Source: Orobanche coerulescens (lineage: Eukaryota > Streptophyta > Magnoliopsida > Lamiales > Orobanchaceae). Taken from it: DNA of 64,000 nt. Shown here one piece after another: positions 32,907 to 45,204 of the stretch (the stretch's first letter is position 1; each line of letters begins with the position of its first letter). The notes beneath the pieces were generated by a model. It was given only the letters and a program-made list of their open reading frames with translations. It was not told the origin of the DNA and made no database searches. The DNA lies in contig CM065815.1 in NCBI GenBank assembly GCA_033398695.1, forward strand, positions 6,690,501 through 6,754,500, given 5' to 3'. Position numbers and translations under genes: made by a program.

Positions 32907-33942
32907 TCCCTGAGTTTTTGTTGTACTTGGACATAATATATATATATAAGTCAAAGTGGTATGTTGTTTTTAGGTTTGTGTAATAATATTAAGAAATATG
33001 TTGTCAAATGACTATATTACCCTTACTAAAAATATATTTCTATCTTTTGATAAGAAGATTGTTCTAAAAATTTCCGTTAGGTACGTAAGTCTTAGATTCG
33101 GTCTCTCTATCTACTTTATCTCTGTCTTACTCAAACCCACCGTCTAAATTTTTTAGAACTCTAGTTCATAATACAAGAATTTCATCTTTTACTAGGATGA
33201 CTCCACTATAATTTCCATATCTTACTCGAGTCCAATTTCTTTATTCGCAAAATTTTAAGAAAAAAATGGAATAAATTGACTTGGATGTCTTTATTTTTTA
33301 ATTTCGATGGATAAATTGATCTTTCACTCCCAAAATCGTGTATTTACGATTACTATTTCACATGTCACATAATAAATTAGTAGAACAATACAACACTCAT
33401 CGTGTATTCAACTTATTATTATTTACACGAAATTTACCATAATTTCCCTTATAATTATGGTGGGGTAGATCCTACAATTGAATGATGATTCAGGTGCCCT
33501 CGATGTATGTTCAACGAGGTAGTTCTAGCAGTTTCAGGTTGGTTTTAACGAACTTCGAGCTAAACGGTCTTGTTAAAAAAAATTCTGAATTTAAAACGTA
33601 CTGTCAATATACGAATTTAACTCTAATCCCAGCGGGCTTCAAACTAAAGGACCAATCCAACTATATTATAAAGTTATAAATTTTAAATTATATATTAATA
33701 TCTAAAATTTTAAATTCAATCATACTTAACCTTTAAGACTAATGTTTGAAAATTAAAGTATAATAGTCATGCATTATTTTAACTATATTGCATTGAAATT
33801 TTAAATACTCTAAATTATATATTTTAAAACAAAGATTGTAATAATAAAGTTATATATTATATATTGAAGGGACAATTACATCTACAATCCTTGTTCGATA
33901 ATCAGTTCGCAAATGAACCACAACTTGTTGAAAAATTACAAA
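32907..33942. other. AT-rich 3' flank of response-regulator gene
   Basis: The gene's 3'UTR and downstream DNA. No exon seen. A single end of the ATTACAAAA-type MITE family may be present at about 33868-33945 (GGGACAATTACATCTACAATCC), immediately before the CACTA insertion. Confidence 0.4.
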
Positions 33943-34446
33943 GTACACTACCAATGTTTATACTTTAGCCGACAGTAAAAAGTCGTCGGCTAAAGTCGAA
34001 AATCGTCGGCTAAAGTGGTCAGCTGTCGGCTAAAAGTCGATCGGCCGAGGTCGGTCGGCTAAAGTTTAGCCGACGGCTAATAGTGAAGGTCGTCGGCTAA
34101 AGTTCGAGTTTAGCCGACGGTTACATGGTCGTCGGCTAAAATAGTTCCGTTTTAGCCGACGGATAAATAGTCGTCGGCTAAAGTGTATAGGTTTTAGCCG
34201 ACGGCTACGACGTCGTCGGCTAAAGTTTTTTTTTTTTTAAATGAAAACTTTGGCGTGATTCTGATCGTCGGCTAAAGTGTTTTATTTTATTTTTTAAATA
34301 AATACTTTAGCCGACAGTCGATCTAAATGTAAATCGGCTAAAGTCCAGTGAAAAAAAAAATTCAGATTTCGAAATCACCAAACCTGTTCAGATAATCTGT
34401 TATTCCAAATATACAATACACCACCATACATCACAATCAACATAAA

Positions 34447-34848
34447 TCAATTACGAAAAGCATAATTTAAATACCAACGTATCAACATATCATGTAGCAA
34501 CATCAACAAAATCACTATAAACTCCAACGTTAACGAACACGAGTCTAAATAAAAAATATTTAGCAAAAGAACTACTACAATTACAACTAAAATCCTCAAA
34601 GATCCGTCAAATTCTAAAAGATAGAAGAAGGATAAGCGTCTCGCAATAGTATGTGCGTCATCCGTCGGATACAAGTTCCCATCCTTAAACTTCAGTTCAC
34701 TATTCTCTACTAGCCCACGTATGCGACTGTTACTTTCATCCAAATATTTACCGATAGGATCCGCACGATTGGAAGCTGCAGAACTATCCCCCGACTCCGG
34801 AGTCTTCGATTTTTTCTTACCACATGCTAGTCTCTTAATTTTGTCCAT
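34447..34848 (-). other. Unrecognised reading frame inside CACTA element
   Basis: The frame begins MDKIKRLACGKKKSKTPESG, polar and charged for about 85 residues (SSAASNRADPIGKYLDESNS), then turns into a hydrophobic, low-complexity tail that is probably intronic or non-coding. It may be exon 1 of a decayed element-borne gene or a captured host fragment. Not recognised; no function assigned. Confidence 0.35.
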
Positions 34849-36719
34849 TTAACCTGTACAAATTCAACCACAGAAATCAATTATTTTTATACATAAACCC
34901 TAAATAGAAACTCATATGCAATTCAAGCTCAGAGCAACTACACACCACTTCGTCTGTACACAAATCAATTTTCCACAAGAAACACAGATAATCGTGCTTA
35001 AATACAGCATAACTACAGCATAATTCGACAAAAACACACCAAAAGACGGACGGGATGAGGCAGGATGGAAACAGAAATTATAAATAAAAACATATTAAGA
35101 ACAGATATTATGAAGTAAAAACTGAAACTTAAAAGTTAAAACAGAAATAATAAATAAAAACATTTTAGGTCACGACATATCCAGTTAAAACGATAATCTT
35201 ACTACGAAACCACCAGCTTAAATCATAGATATGAGATTAGAGCTTCTTACACTACTATAACCACATCGTCGCCAAAGATAGATGACTGGTGGTGCACTAT
35301 CGCCTGCTGAACATATAGATGCATGTTATGAAATAAGTAAAAATAAAATGCACATTTACCTCAACTGGAAATCAGAGTCTCTTAATAAAAGCACCCAGAA
35401 TATTGCAGATACGAGATAACCATGCCTAATTCTTCTAAAATCGCCCAACTCCAAGATATAGATAAAAAAATTAATTTCCAAAATGTACTAAACAAAGAGA
35501 GAGAAATCTGAACCACATGCTACATGCAAAGATGGTGAAACAAACATATAATACCAAACACAAACTTTCCATTGTTACTTTTAAATACCAAACATCCACA
35601 AGCGGTAAATGCTAGTAACATAGACAATGTTAGCTTGAATCATTTGAATGGTAGCAACTCTTTCACCAAGTTATTTTACCCAAAAACAAATTGATAATAA
35701 AACATAAGAGAAACCAATGAACTGCACAAAAAAAAATTGTCCCCATGGTTGTTACTACATGTAAGCGAGTCAAATCGGACGAGTGCGGCATGGCGAGTCA
35801 TAATATATCAATCCTATTTTCTGGTAGCAACATATTTGGAAAAAAACAAGGCAAATTGGATGAAATCAACCAAGCAAGAAAGTGGAGAATAGTTATAAGG
35901 ACGCTACTCACTACGTATAAGTAATAGAAAGGTAATAAAACTCAAAAGGGTGTTTATATGAGCTTATAAGCTCTTCAAAACACAAACTTTTTGGAAAAAG
36001 AATACTCAAAGCAGGAGTGAGAAAGTTCACTAGTACAAACCACTAAACCAGTACTACTGAATAAGATATTAAAAGCTTATATGATGTATTCTGGAAAGAT
36101 GATACCCAACCTTTTTACGTAATAAAATCTTACTACCCACCTAACTCAACTTTGGTCATTTTGATTAGGAAAATGCCATTTATAGTATTTTATTAGCTCT
36201 TTCGTCTTTTTTATTGAAACACTTGGATATCTTATTTTTAAAATAAGATTCAACATCTTAATAAGCTATAAAAACATCTCACAACATGTAGGAGCATATA
36301 ATATCTTCCTAAATAAGCTCATCCAAACACCTTCTTAATAATAGAAACAGAAGAATTCAAGAAAAGGCGGTTCCCAGTGCAATTTACAGTAGGAAGTTAA
36401 GAGTTGCTGAAATTTCATTGCACGAAACAATGATTAAGAGAACAATGATTGTGCGAGACTTCAGCTAAATAGCCATCTGCATCCAATTAAACCGGATTAA
36501 ATTATCAAGTGTAAACCAATACGATTGTGCGAGACTTGACTAAATAGCCTTACGCATCCAATTAAGCGAAGTGTAAATTCTTCCCAACTATAAGATGAAT
36601 GTTCGGTAGTTTTCGATAAAAAATAAGTACATAATAATGATGGAATCACCTTGTTCGAGGAAGATAGCAACGAAGATTCTTGATCGGAAGACAAAAATAC
36701 CTGCATATCCAGAGGCCGT

Positions 36720-36950
36720 TGATTTGATTATTTGCTCCCAAGTGTGGCTATCCCCAAAAAAGCGAGGCGGAGCGGCGGGATGACAGTTCCGAGGCAGTCG
36801 GGGCAGCGGACACGGCAGACGGACGGATGGAGGATGGGGGCGGGGCAGCGGACGGACGGAGGATGGGGGCGGGACAACGGACACGGCAGCCGGGGCAGGC
36901 TGAGGAAGAGGGGTGTAGGGTTAGGAAGATGGAAGAATGAAGAATGAAGA
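36720..36950. other. GC-rich island inside CACTA element
   Basis: About 230 bases of GGACGGACGGAGGATGGGGGCGGG-type sequence with a short imperfect direct repeat (about 36817-36850 and 36850-36885), sharply unlike the AT-rich surroundings. On the minus strand it gives Pro-Arg-rich frames (PPSVRPLPRPHPP) in two phases, so repeat-driven rather than clearly coding. It could be a captured first exon or 5'UTR of a host gene. Confidence 0.45.
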
Positions 36951-37087
36951 CGAATCCCGTTTTTTTTTATTTGTAATGTTACTTTAGCCGACGACGGCAA
37001 GAATCGTCGGCTAAACTCTAAATCCAAAAAAATGAGCCGCAATGACACGGGCCGTGTCGAGCAGCTCGAGCAGGTTGCATGTCGTAA

Positions 37088-37410
37088 TATTTTTGGAAAT
37101 ATAGAACACTATGACACGGGTCGTGTCAATTGACTCGGACCGTGTCACTTTAGCCGACGACAGCCGTCGGCTAAACAAAATCCCAAAAAAATTATATTTA
37201 TATACTTTAGCCGACAGCTGTCGTCGGCTAAAGCCTACTTTTTGAAAATATTTTTGAAAATATAGAACACTATGACACGGGCCGTGTCAATTGACTCGGG
37301 CCGTGTCACTTTAGCCGACGACAGCCGTCGGCTAAACTAAATCCCAAAAAAATTATATTTATATACTTTAGCCGACAGCTGTCGTCGGCTAAAGCCTACT
37401 TTATCACTTT
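37088..37410. repeat. 161-bp tandem repeat inside CACTA element
   Basis: Two near-identical units begin near 37088 and 37249. Each contains AGAACACTATGACACGGG, the palindrome-like GACACGGGCCGTGTC, and facing TTTAGCCGACGA / CGTCGGCTAAA pairs. A third, partial relative starts near 37040. Confidence 0.8.
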
Positions 37411-38038
37411 TTATATAAGTAAATTATATATATAATTCCACAATAAATATATTTATTGAAAATTAAAATAACAACCCTGTAGCCGACGTAAATTCATTAA
37501 ACTAAATTCCAAAAAAACATGACCCAGTGGTATCGAGGTTCAAGTCGGGCCGTTTATATAATTGAAATGGCATTTTGCCTTTGGGTCATATTTATCATTC
37601 AAACATTTTAATCCAATTTTATAAATATATATTTATCGGTATATAAATTTTATCACTTTTTATATAATTAAATATATTTATATATAAATTTAATTGTAAA
37701 TATGTTTAATAAAAATTATATTTATATACTTTGTGACAGGTTGTCGTCGGCTAAAGTGTTGTTATTTTAATTTTTAATAAATATATTTATATTATATATA
37801 TAACTATATATCGTATATTAATTTATATAGATTTTATATAATAATATTATATATATATATATAAATTTATTTTTATATATATAATATTAATAGTTTATAT
37901 TTATCAAGAAAAATAAATCCAACTTTTATCCATCCTATAACAAAAATAACAACAATATTACACATCGTATTTATCAATAACATACAAAAATTACGACTAA
38001 AATCATCATATATAGCTCGAATTCAAGATGTCAAATCC

Positions 38039-38072
<34 letters not shown>

Positions 38073-38608
38073 GCACACACCTAGAAATATTCGAGAAAAG
38101 CGAACTAATTCTTAAATATTTTTATAATCATCCAAATAGATATATTATATGCATAATATAATTATAAGCGATATTAAAACATACCTTCAATATGATTTGT
38201 TGAATGATCAAACCAGAGAAAATTGTTGTTTTTCGTTTTCTTGTTCTGTAATTTCGAATGTGTTGTAAAAAGTCTTGAGTGTTAGATGGTGATATATTAC
38301 GCAAAAAAACATGTAAGACTTTAGCCAATGACGCGTCGTCGGCTAAGTATGCTACCGTCGGCTAAACTTGACTTTAGCCGACGGCAGTCGTCGGCTAAAG
38401 TATACTAGTCGTTGGCTAAACTACATAACTTTAGCCGACGACTAACTTGACTTTAGCCGACGACCAATAGTAAAGTCGTCGGCTAAACTACTTTAGCCGA
38501 CAACAAGTTAGCCGTCGGCTAAACTTGCTGACTTTAGCCGACGACGTCGGTCGGCCGTCGGCCGTTCTCGACTAGTCGTCGGCTAAAGTGTTATTTTTGA
38601 TAGTGGTA

Positions 38609-39770
38609 ACGGTTAGAGTATCTCGAGTTACATATAAGTCCAAAAGTTAAATTAATTTTGAAATGACCAAATGCATTCCTCTTAGATGCTTATATTGTAA
38701 ATTGTAAATTTGACCATAACTTATAACAAACTTAATATTTACTTCAAAATTATACTTTATTTCACAAATTGTTCTTATTTACTTTTTTTCTTATAAAATG
38801 ATCTGTTTTTCAAAAAAATTATTATCCAGAAATAAAAACAGAAAAAATAAAATAAAAAAATATTTTTTATGTTTCGATTTTCTTTAAAATGTGTTTTTTA
38901 AATTTCGTTTATTAACTGAAAATACAAACAGAAAAAATAATATAAAAAGAATTTTTTTTGTTTTTATTTTTCTTTTAAAATAATTTGTTTTTAAAATTAA
39001 ATTTTTAACCCGAAATAAAACAAGAATAATATAGTTTTATCTGTTTTTATTTCTCTTTCAATGTGTTTTTATTTTTATTTTAAAATAATATTTTTTTTAT
39101 ATAAGTTATTTTCTTTAATATTAAAAATAAAATTAAATAATAAATAATATTTGATGATAAAGGCCTTAAATTGAATTGGGGAAGTACGAGGATACTTTTC
39201 AAAATGGGAAAATAAGGTCATGTTTGGGAGTAAACTAATTTCACATTTTGGTCAATGCAAAAATATAAAAAAAAAAAGTACCAATATGTAATGTTGAATT
39301 AATGGGTACCCAAATATAATTAAAACATCTAATAGGGGTGCATGAAATCCACACTATATTGAAAGAAAAGAAAAATACATTCTTAAAATAAAAATAAAAT
39401 AAAATTATAAAATTTAATATACTATCTACGTTTACAAATAAAACTAATAATGATCAACGTATACCAACAAAATCAGTAAATTAATTTTATTTTATTATAA
39501 AAGGTAAGAGAAAAAATAATATAATATATTATTATATTTGTATTAGTAAAAGTTACTAGGCTAGCGGGTTAATTTGATTAACTTAAGGACTAGTTTGAAC
39601 GGGCTTCGGATTAAATAATTTTGGTTCAAAATTCGAATTTAAACGGGACAAAATAATTTAACCCTCTTTTTTCAATTTATTAGACGGATCAACTCACAAG
39701 TACGGTCCTTTTAACATCTCCATCAAGGGAGTATCAGACACTATCAGTAGAAGAGACTATGATGCATATA
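38609..39770. other. AT-rich intergenic DNA
   Basis: No exon. Reiterated TTTTTATTTTTCTTT-type low-complexity segments near 38770-39120, and decayed words shared with 33480-33610 (AACGGTCTTG / AACGGGCTTCG). No element could be delimited. Confidence 0.4.
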
Positions 39771-39777
39771 TATAATT

Positions 39778-42700
39778 TAAAACGGTACTTACTCGAGGGA
39801 CACCTAAATAAATTGAATTTAATTTATTAAATTTCACATTAATTTAAAATAGTTCTCTATCAATGGAGAACCTAAAAAATATTTAGGCTAATGTGTATTT
39901 TTCAACCACACAATTATTTTACACAAGCTTAAGAATATTATTTTTATTGTGTTTAATTTAGCTAATTATTAAGTTGGATAAATAAATAGTTTAAATTTGT
40001 AGTGAAAATCTAATTGGGTCGATTATTATATTTATATTGATTTTATTTGTCTATATAATAACTTAAAATATATATATAATACTATAACGGATTTGACTTA
40101 AAATATATATAATAGCGTACACTACTAGGAAAATAGGATTCAACATCGCCCAATTTACATCGGTTTTTAAGAAAAACGATGTAAAAAAAAGGCGGTGGTG
40201 TAATTGTAATTTTCCTCTACGTTAACATCGGTTCTTAGTAGAACCGATGTGAATTTCAGACATCACATTAACTCTCTCCTATGTGGCATTCTCTTAATTT
40301 TGATTTTCTATTTATCGAAAATCTTGTATCACATATCGATTGAAAATGGTACTTAACCGATAGACAACCTAAATAAATAGAATTCATTGTCTTGAATCTC
40401 ACATTGATTTTTTAAAATAGAACTTCACCAATGAAGAACCTAAATAAATACTTAGAATTCAATGTGTATTTCTCAATCCCATAGTTATATTTACACACAA
40501 GTTTAAGAATTTTATTTTTATTGTGTTTAAGTTGGCCAATTATTAAGTTGGACTTATTAAATAGTTAAATTTTTGAGTGAGAACTTGATTTGATAAATTA
40601 TTAAATTTACATAATTTATTTGTCTAAAATTTGAATCTCACATCTGTCTTATTTAGTAGTTTTATTTTAATAGAAAATTTTAGTTTAGAAAATATTAATA
40701 ATATTAGTTATTTAATAAATTACTTTATTTTTATTTGAGAATCTAATTTGACCAATTATCGAATTTGCATTATCGTATTTATCTAAAATTTTGAATACCA
40801 CATCGATTTTAAATGAGGCTCTGCCGATTGAGAAACTAAATAAATATTTAAAATTAATGTTAGTTTTTACTACATAATTATTTTGTTCGTTTAATAGTTT
40901 TATTTTTATTGAAAAAATAATTTGGCTAATATTAATTTGACCAATTATTAAGCCAAATATAGTTTTATTTCTATCGAAAATTTAATTTGGCAAATTATTA
41001 TGTTACCATTAATAATATTATGCATAAATTTAAATCACACATAGATTTTAAACGAGACTCCATCGATTGGATAACCTAAATAAATGCTCATATTCAATAT
41101 GTATTATTTTACTTCATAATTATTTTTACACCATAAGTTAATAGTTTTATTTTTATTGGAAAACATAGTTTGATCAATATTTTTTCGCATAGGTCTAACA
41201 AATTTGCCTAATATTAATTGGGTCAATTTTTATGTCGACGAAATAAATAGTTTACTTATATGTATATACATATAATCAATTTGTATTTTACCATCACATT
41301 TCTCATATGCAATTAATTTGACCAATTATTGAGTCGACTAAATAAATATTTTTATTTTTATTGGAAAAGAATTTTGACCAATTATTGAGTTGGCCAAATA
41401 AATAATCTTATTTTTTCTGAAAATTTTTATTTTTATTTAATTTAATTTGTCTAATTTATCAATGACTAACAATTTGAGCAAATTCTAATTTTCTAAAGTC
41501 AGATATAAAAACCAATTATTGTAACAATTTATATTTGATTATGTAGATTTTATAAGTTTTAATAGATTTAGGTAATTCGTTCATATAGTCAATGTGTATT
41601 TTACCATCATATTTCTCATTGCCAATTAATATGATCAATTATCGAGTTGGTCAATTAAATAGTATTATTTTTATTGAAAATATTATTTGGTCAATCCTTA
41701 AGTTGTCCAAATAAATATTTCTTACTAAAAAAAATTAATTTGGCTAATTTGTTGAAGTTTGATTTATTTTTATAAATAAATAATAATTTGAGAAATTTTT
41801 TTTGAATTTAGACGAAAAAAATAATTATAATAAAAAATCAATTTTATTTATTTAAATTTTATATTTTTAAAGGTTAAATAGTGAATATACATATATAGAT
41901 TTGAGTGGGAAACATGTACTAAAATTATTTTTAATCGTGTTTGAGACGGATATAGATATATCATATCTAATTGGGTTTCAGATGGCTGAACCCTAGCTGT
42001 ATTGTTTGGGTATCACTATCTGGTTTTGGGATGAAAACGTGTAGTAAATTTACATTTAAGGAGGATTTCGGATGGGTATGGTTATATAAATTATAAACGG
42101 GTTCGAGTGGCTGAATCCTTGCCTCATCGATCTTTTTGATTCTTTGTTGTGTTCTGTCATGGTGAGGAACTCCGAATGACTAAACCTAACTAAAAAGTAT
42201 AATTGACGAGGTTTTTGCATCAATAAATTTGATTAAGAAATATAATTTTATTATATTTATATATATATATATAATACCGTTATGCATCCGAAGCACCACG
42301 TTAACTCTCTCATATGTGATATTTTTATTTTCTAGATTCTTATTTATTTAAATTTTCTATCTTATCTTAATTTACCCATAAGTATTTTATACCACCACTT
42401 GAATTTGGTCATCTATTGAGTTGGCCAAATGAATTATTTTATTCTTATTAGAAAATTAAATTTGGGAAATTATTAATTAAACCTCATTGGCTCAAATATA
42501 TATACATATTTATTTTTAATATCTAATTTATATATGTATAAATATTATCTTTATATTTGTATGTTTTTTCATAATCTCGATTCTCTTTACTTACAAATAA
42601 ATATATAAAGTATAAAATAGCAATATAGATTCGGAGTATCACGTTAACTCTCTCTACTACATGAAGTTTTTTTATTCTGTTGATTCTTATTTATCTAAAA
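39778..42700. repeat. Degenerate long-unit repeat array
   Basis: A phrase running CCTAAATAAAT...AATGTGTATTTTTCAACCAC...TTTAAGAATTTTATTTTTATTGTG...CCAATTATTAAGTTGG recurs, strongly diverged, at about 39800, 40370, 40830 and 41060, and shorter cores (GACCAATTATTGAGTTGG with AAATAAAT) recur to about 42430. A second phrase (ACGTTAACTCTCTCATATGTG) recurs near 40262, 42298 and 42645. Probably the interior of one or more old Helitrons. Confidence 0.6.
40131..40260 (+). mobile_element. CACTA-type terminus within the array
   Basis: CACTACTAGGAAAATAGG begins the block, followed by inverted words TTTACATCGGTTTTTAAG and AACATCGGTTCTTAGTAGAACCGATG. The ACATCGGTT word also marks the CACTA-type fragment at 28625-28767, implying one family. 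The opposite terminus was not found. Confidence 0.5.
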
Positions 42701-43349
42701 TCTTGAATCCCACACTAAAGTATAGGTATATAAACTATAAAGGGTTTTTGAAGATTGTATAATTCAAAAGAATTATACTAGGAATTTAATTTTTAATCTT
42801 TTGTCATTATAATATTTGTTCTTAACCTTCACTTTACAATGTTTGAGTTTTCACTGAGATAGATTAACCAATTACTATAGCAACTTACCTTTAGTTATTT
42901 AAATTATACCAAACCACGTCTACAAAATGCCAGTACCATCCATTTCCCGATTTGTGAGAGGCTGTGATAAGACTAAATTTAAATACGTTGAGTAATTAAC
43001 GAATATTATATAGGAGTCTGGAATATAACGGGTAATAAAATCATCTTTTAATCGAGTTTCTGATGAATATGGGTATAAAGATTTCAAATAGGTTTGAAAT
43101 TTGTACCATGCTTTAATTATTTAATGTGTTACTATATGAGTTTTGAAGTGGAATAAGTAGTTAAATTATCTTTCAATCGGGTTTAGGGCGAGTACAAGTA
43201 CATAAATTATAAATGAGTTCGGGTGGCTGAATCTCATTCTCATTATTTCTATTTAATGGTGTGTTCAGCTGCAGTATGATTGCAAGTGGCTGAATCCTAA
43301 CAAAGTATTAAGTTATTTTAGGTTTTTACCTGTAAATTGCAATGTAAAG

Positions 43350-43386
43350 TGATTACCCGTCGAATTTCGACGGGCTATATACTAGT
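43350..43386 (+). mobile_element. Helitron 3' terminus
   Basis: The perfect hairpin CCCGTCGAATTTCGACGGG (43356-43374) is followed by CTATATACTAGT, ending in CTAGT at 43382-43386, with T as the next base. A GC-rich hairpin about 7-11 bases before CTRRT and insertion ahead of T are the hallmarks of a Helitron 3' end. The 5' TC end was not located; the array upstream is its likely body. Confidence 0.85.
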
Positions 43387-43668
43387 TTACTAGGATAATA
43401 CAACGTGCATGTACACACCTTATTGTAATTTATTTTCTTAAAAAGAAAAATAAGATATTTTATTTAAAATCCTTATAAAGGTGAAAACACGAATAACATC
43501 TCCTATAAAAAAATGAACCTATTTTAGTTATGCATGAAATTATCTATAATATATAAAGGACAATGGTGTTTCTTGATCATCATATATGCACTGGAAAGAC
43601 CATTTCACGAGTTACCTCCTCTCCGTTCCTTTTTCTGTTGAATTTAATAATAATAATAATAATAATAC

Positions 43669-43790
43669 ACTATTAGAAAAATACTCTTATAGTGACACTT
43701 TTTTTATGACACTTTTAAACAAGTATTGCTATATGTACCTATAATGACACTTTAATGTCTTATTAATTTTATAATCATATTTTGTGACGC
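43669..43790 (+). mobile_element. CACTA-like terminus upstream of unrecognised gene
   Basis: CACTATTAGAAAAATACTC is followed by TATAGTGACAC and repeated TGACACTTTT words (43704-43760). This resembles a CACTA end with sub-terminal repeats, but the other end was not found. It lies just upstream of the probable promoter of the next gene. Confidence 0.45.
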
Positions 43791-43799
43791 TAAACATAA

Positions 43800-44175
43800 T
43801 TTTCTTTTCCATTTCACCGCTCTTAATCGTGTATCAAAACCTATCTGCTGCCTCCATCTCCATTACCTCTCAAATCTCTCATCTCTATCTGCGCTCCATT
43901 ACCTCTGAAAAAATCGGTCCATATCAAGAATCGTTTCTTCTTCGGTAGGACTCTAATTTCCGCGCGTATCTTCATTTGTCTTTGAACTCGGTCACGCCCA
44001 CGAGGAGGAAGGATTTCAGAATCTTGCTGGTGGCACGGATATGAAGGTACGTTGATACTTCCATTTACACGGCAATTAGGTTTTTCCTATGTAGACATTT
44101 TCGCGTTGCTGTACGTCGGCGATTTGATTGCTTGAAACCGGTCGAATATTCAATATATATACATACATACATACA

Positions 44176-44218
<43 letters not shown>

Positions 44219-45027
44219 ATCGAATCAAAGTTTAATTGATTTGTTAAAATGGGAGGATCGCAGAACTCAAAAAGTGTGACTGGGGCTGCAGACGATAATC
44301 TGTGTCAGGTATATCCTTATAGAACTCAACTCCTAGTAAGTTCTTGTTTTCGTTGACTGCTTTTTCGTAAATAATTATACTACGGAACTGAAAATGCATG
44401 GGGGAGAATGGTTGAATTTGCTTACTGAATGGAATTGCCTGAAATACATAACATTGGAAATGTAGAAAGATAAATGAGTGGATTGGTAAACTGAAACTTG
44501 TCTTTCGACAAGTTAAATGTCCATCTGTGTTAAGTGTTCTTAAGAGATGGGTTTTGCGTAAATGCATCTGCTGATTACTATGAAGTTCAAGTCGGATCGA
44601 GATATGGGTATTGCCACCTTATCGATGCATTGCATTTATGAATTAAGTTGAGTTGAATAAGGAATAGAATAGAACTTAAGTAATCTGTGATAGAACAGCA
44701 AGACAATTTTCAAGTTATCTTGAAAGGTATTTGTAGTGCCTATATGTTCTAGCGATTTTCAATTGTGTCTTGCACTCTTTTATCATACGCATTACTGCCA
44801 TCTCTTAGATTCTGCAAGGTTCACTTTTTGAGATACCTGTTGTTTGGGCTAAAACCCTTTTGTGATAGGGTTTGGAGGCCATTCTTAAGAAGGCTGTGGA
44901 TCTAGACGATGGAGCAAATATCACAAGGTATATCCGTAGTACTAAAAATGAGATTTTGTGTAGTTGGGAGAACAACTTATAAACTCAATTGTTTGATTCC
45001 CGAAGTCTGATACAAAATCATACAGGG
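43800..45027 (+). pseudogene. Unrecognised gene, 5' exons only, truncated at the duplication junction
   Basis: A pyrimidine-rich leader (43810-43900) and a probable non-coding exon ending ATGAAG|GTACGT (44046) precede an intron. An ATG at 44249 opens MGGSQNSKSVTGAADDNLCQ, ending at donor CAG|GTATAT (44308). The next exon 44869-44927 continues in frame (GLEAILKKAVDLDDGANIT) and ends phase 2 at AG|GTATAT. The following intron is broken at about 45027, where DUF4378 exon 1 sequence begins. The Met-Gly start could be N-myristoylated. The gene is not recognised; the exon calls rest on splice sites and frame continuity. Confidence 0.5.
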
Positions 45028-45204
45028 GGTTTTCTTTGCGGCGGCTAAGACGGCCGGCGGCGCCGGCTTGTTTGACTTTGAAGGAGTCGTTGACTTGCAT
45101 GGTTTCATTGAGGAAGAAGAAGATGAGGGCGTGCATGGATATAACTGGTAATAATCATCTCGGAGGAAATCTTTGAGCATCATGGGCCGATCTAAAAAAG
45201 CCAT
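45028..45204 (-). pseudogene. DUF4378 gene exon 1 fragment (duplicated)
   Basis: Start codon at 45204 and the first 59 codons, through PPAVLAAAKKT, match the gene at 7250. The frame then crosses the junction into foreign sequence, adding 16 unrelated residues before a stop at about 44977. About 1 kb of the upstream flank of the DUF4378 gene is duplicated too, so its promoter might drive antisense transcription into the truncated gene on the left. Confidence 0.9.

Larger units (their letters stand above)
33946..38605. mobile_element. Complete non-autonomous CACTA (En/Spm) element, 4.66 kb
   Basis: Termini CACTACCAATGTTTATAC and, inverted, CACTATCAAAAATAACAC, each followed by CTTTAGCCGAC, flanked by a 3-bp target duplication GTA (33943-33945, 38606-38608). 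Sub-terminal zones (33958-34345; 36985-37400 and 38320-38590) are packed with TTTAGCCGACG and its complement CGTCGGCTAAA, often as facing pairs. No TNP2-like transposase frame is visible. The interior has a short unknown frame (34848-34447, -), an AT-rich middle, a GC-rich segment (36720-36950) and a 161-bp tandem repeat. A CACTA terminus, 3-bp duplication and dense sub-terminal words are diagnostic. Confidence 0.93.

Noticed and set aside
36588..37048. Pro-Arg-rich protein in the CACTA interior
   Set aside because: Two frames are equally Pro-Arg rich because the DNA is a GC-rich simple repeat; no start or splice context supports translation.
33946..38605. CRISPR-like array, because of the many short repeats
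   Set aside because: The repeats occur in both orientations with irregular spacers, lie inside a CACTA element with a 3-bp duplication, and the DNA is plant nuclear.
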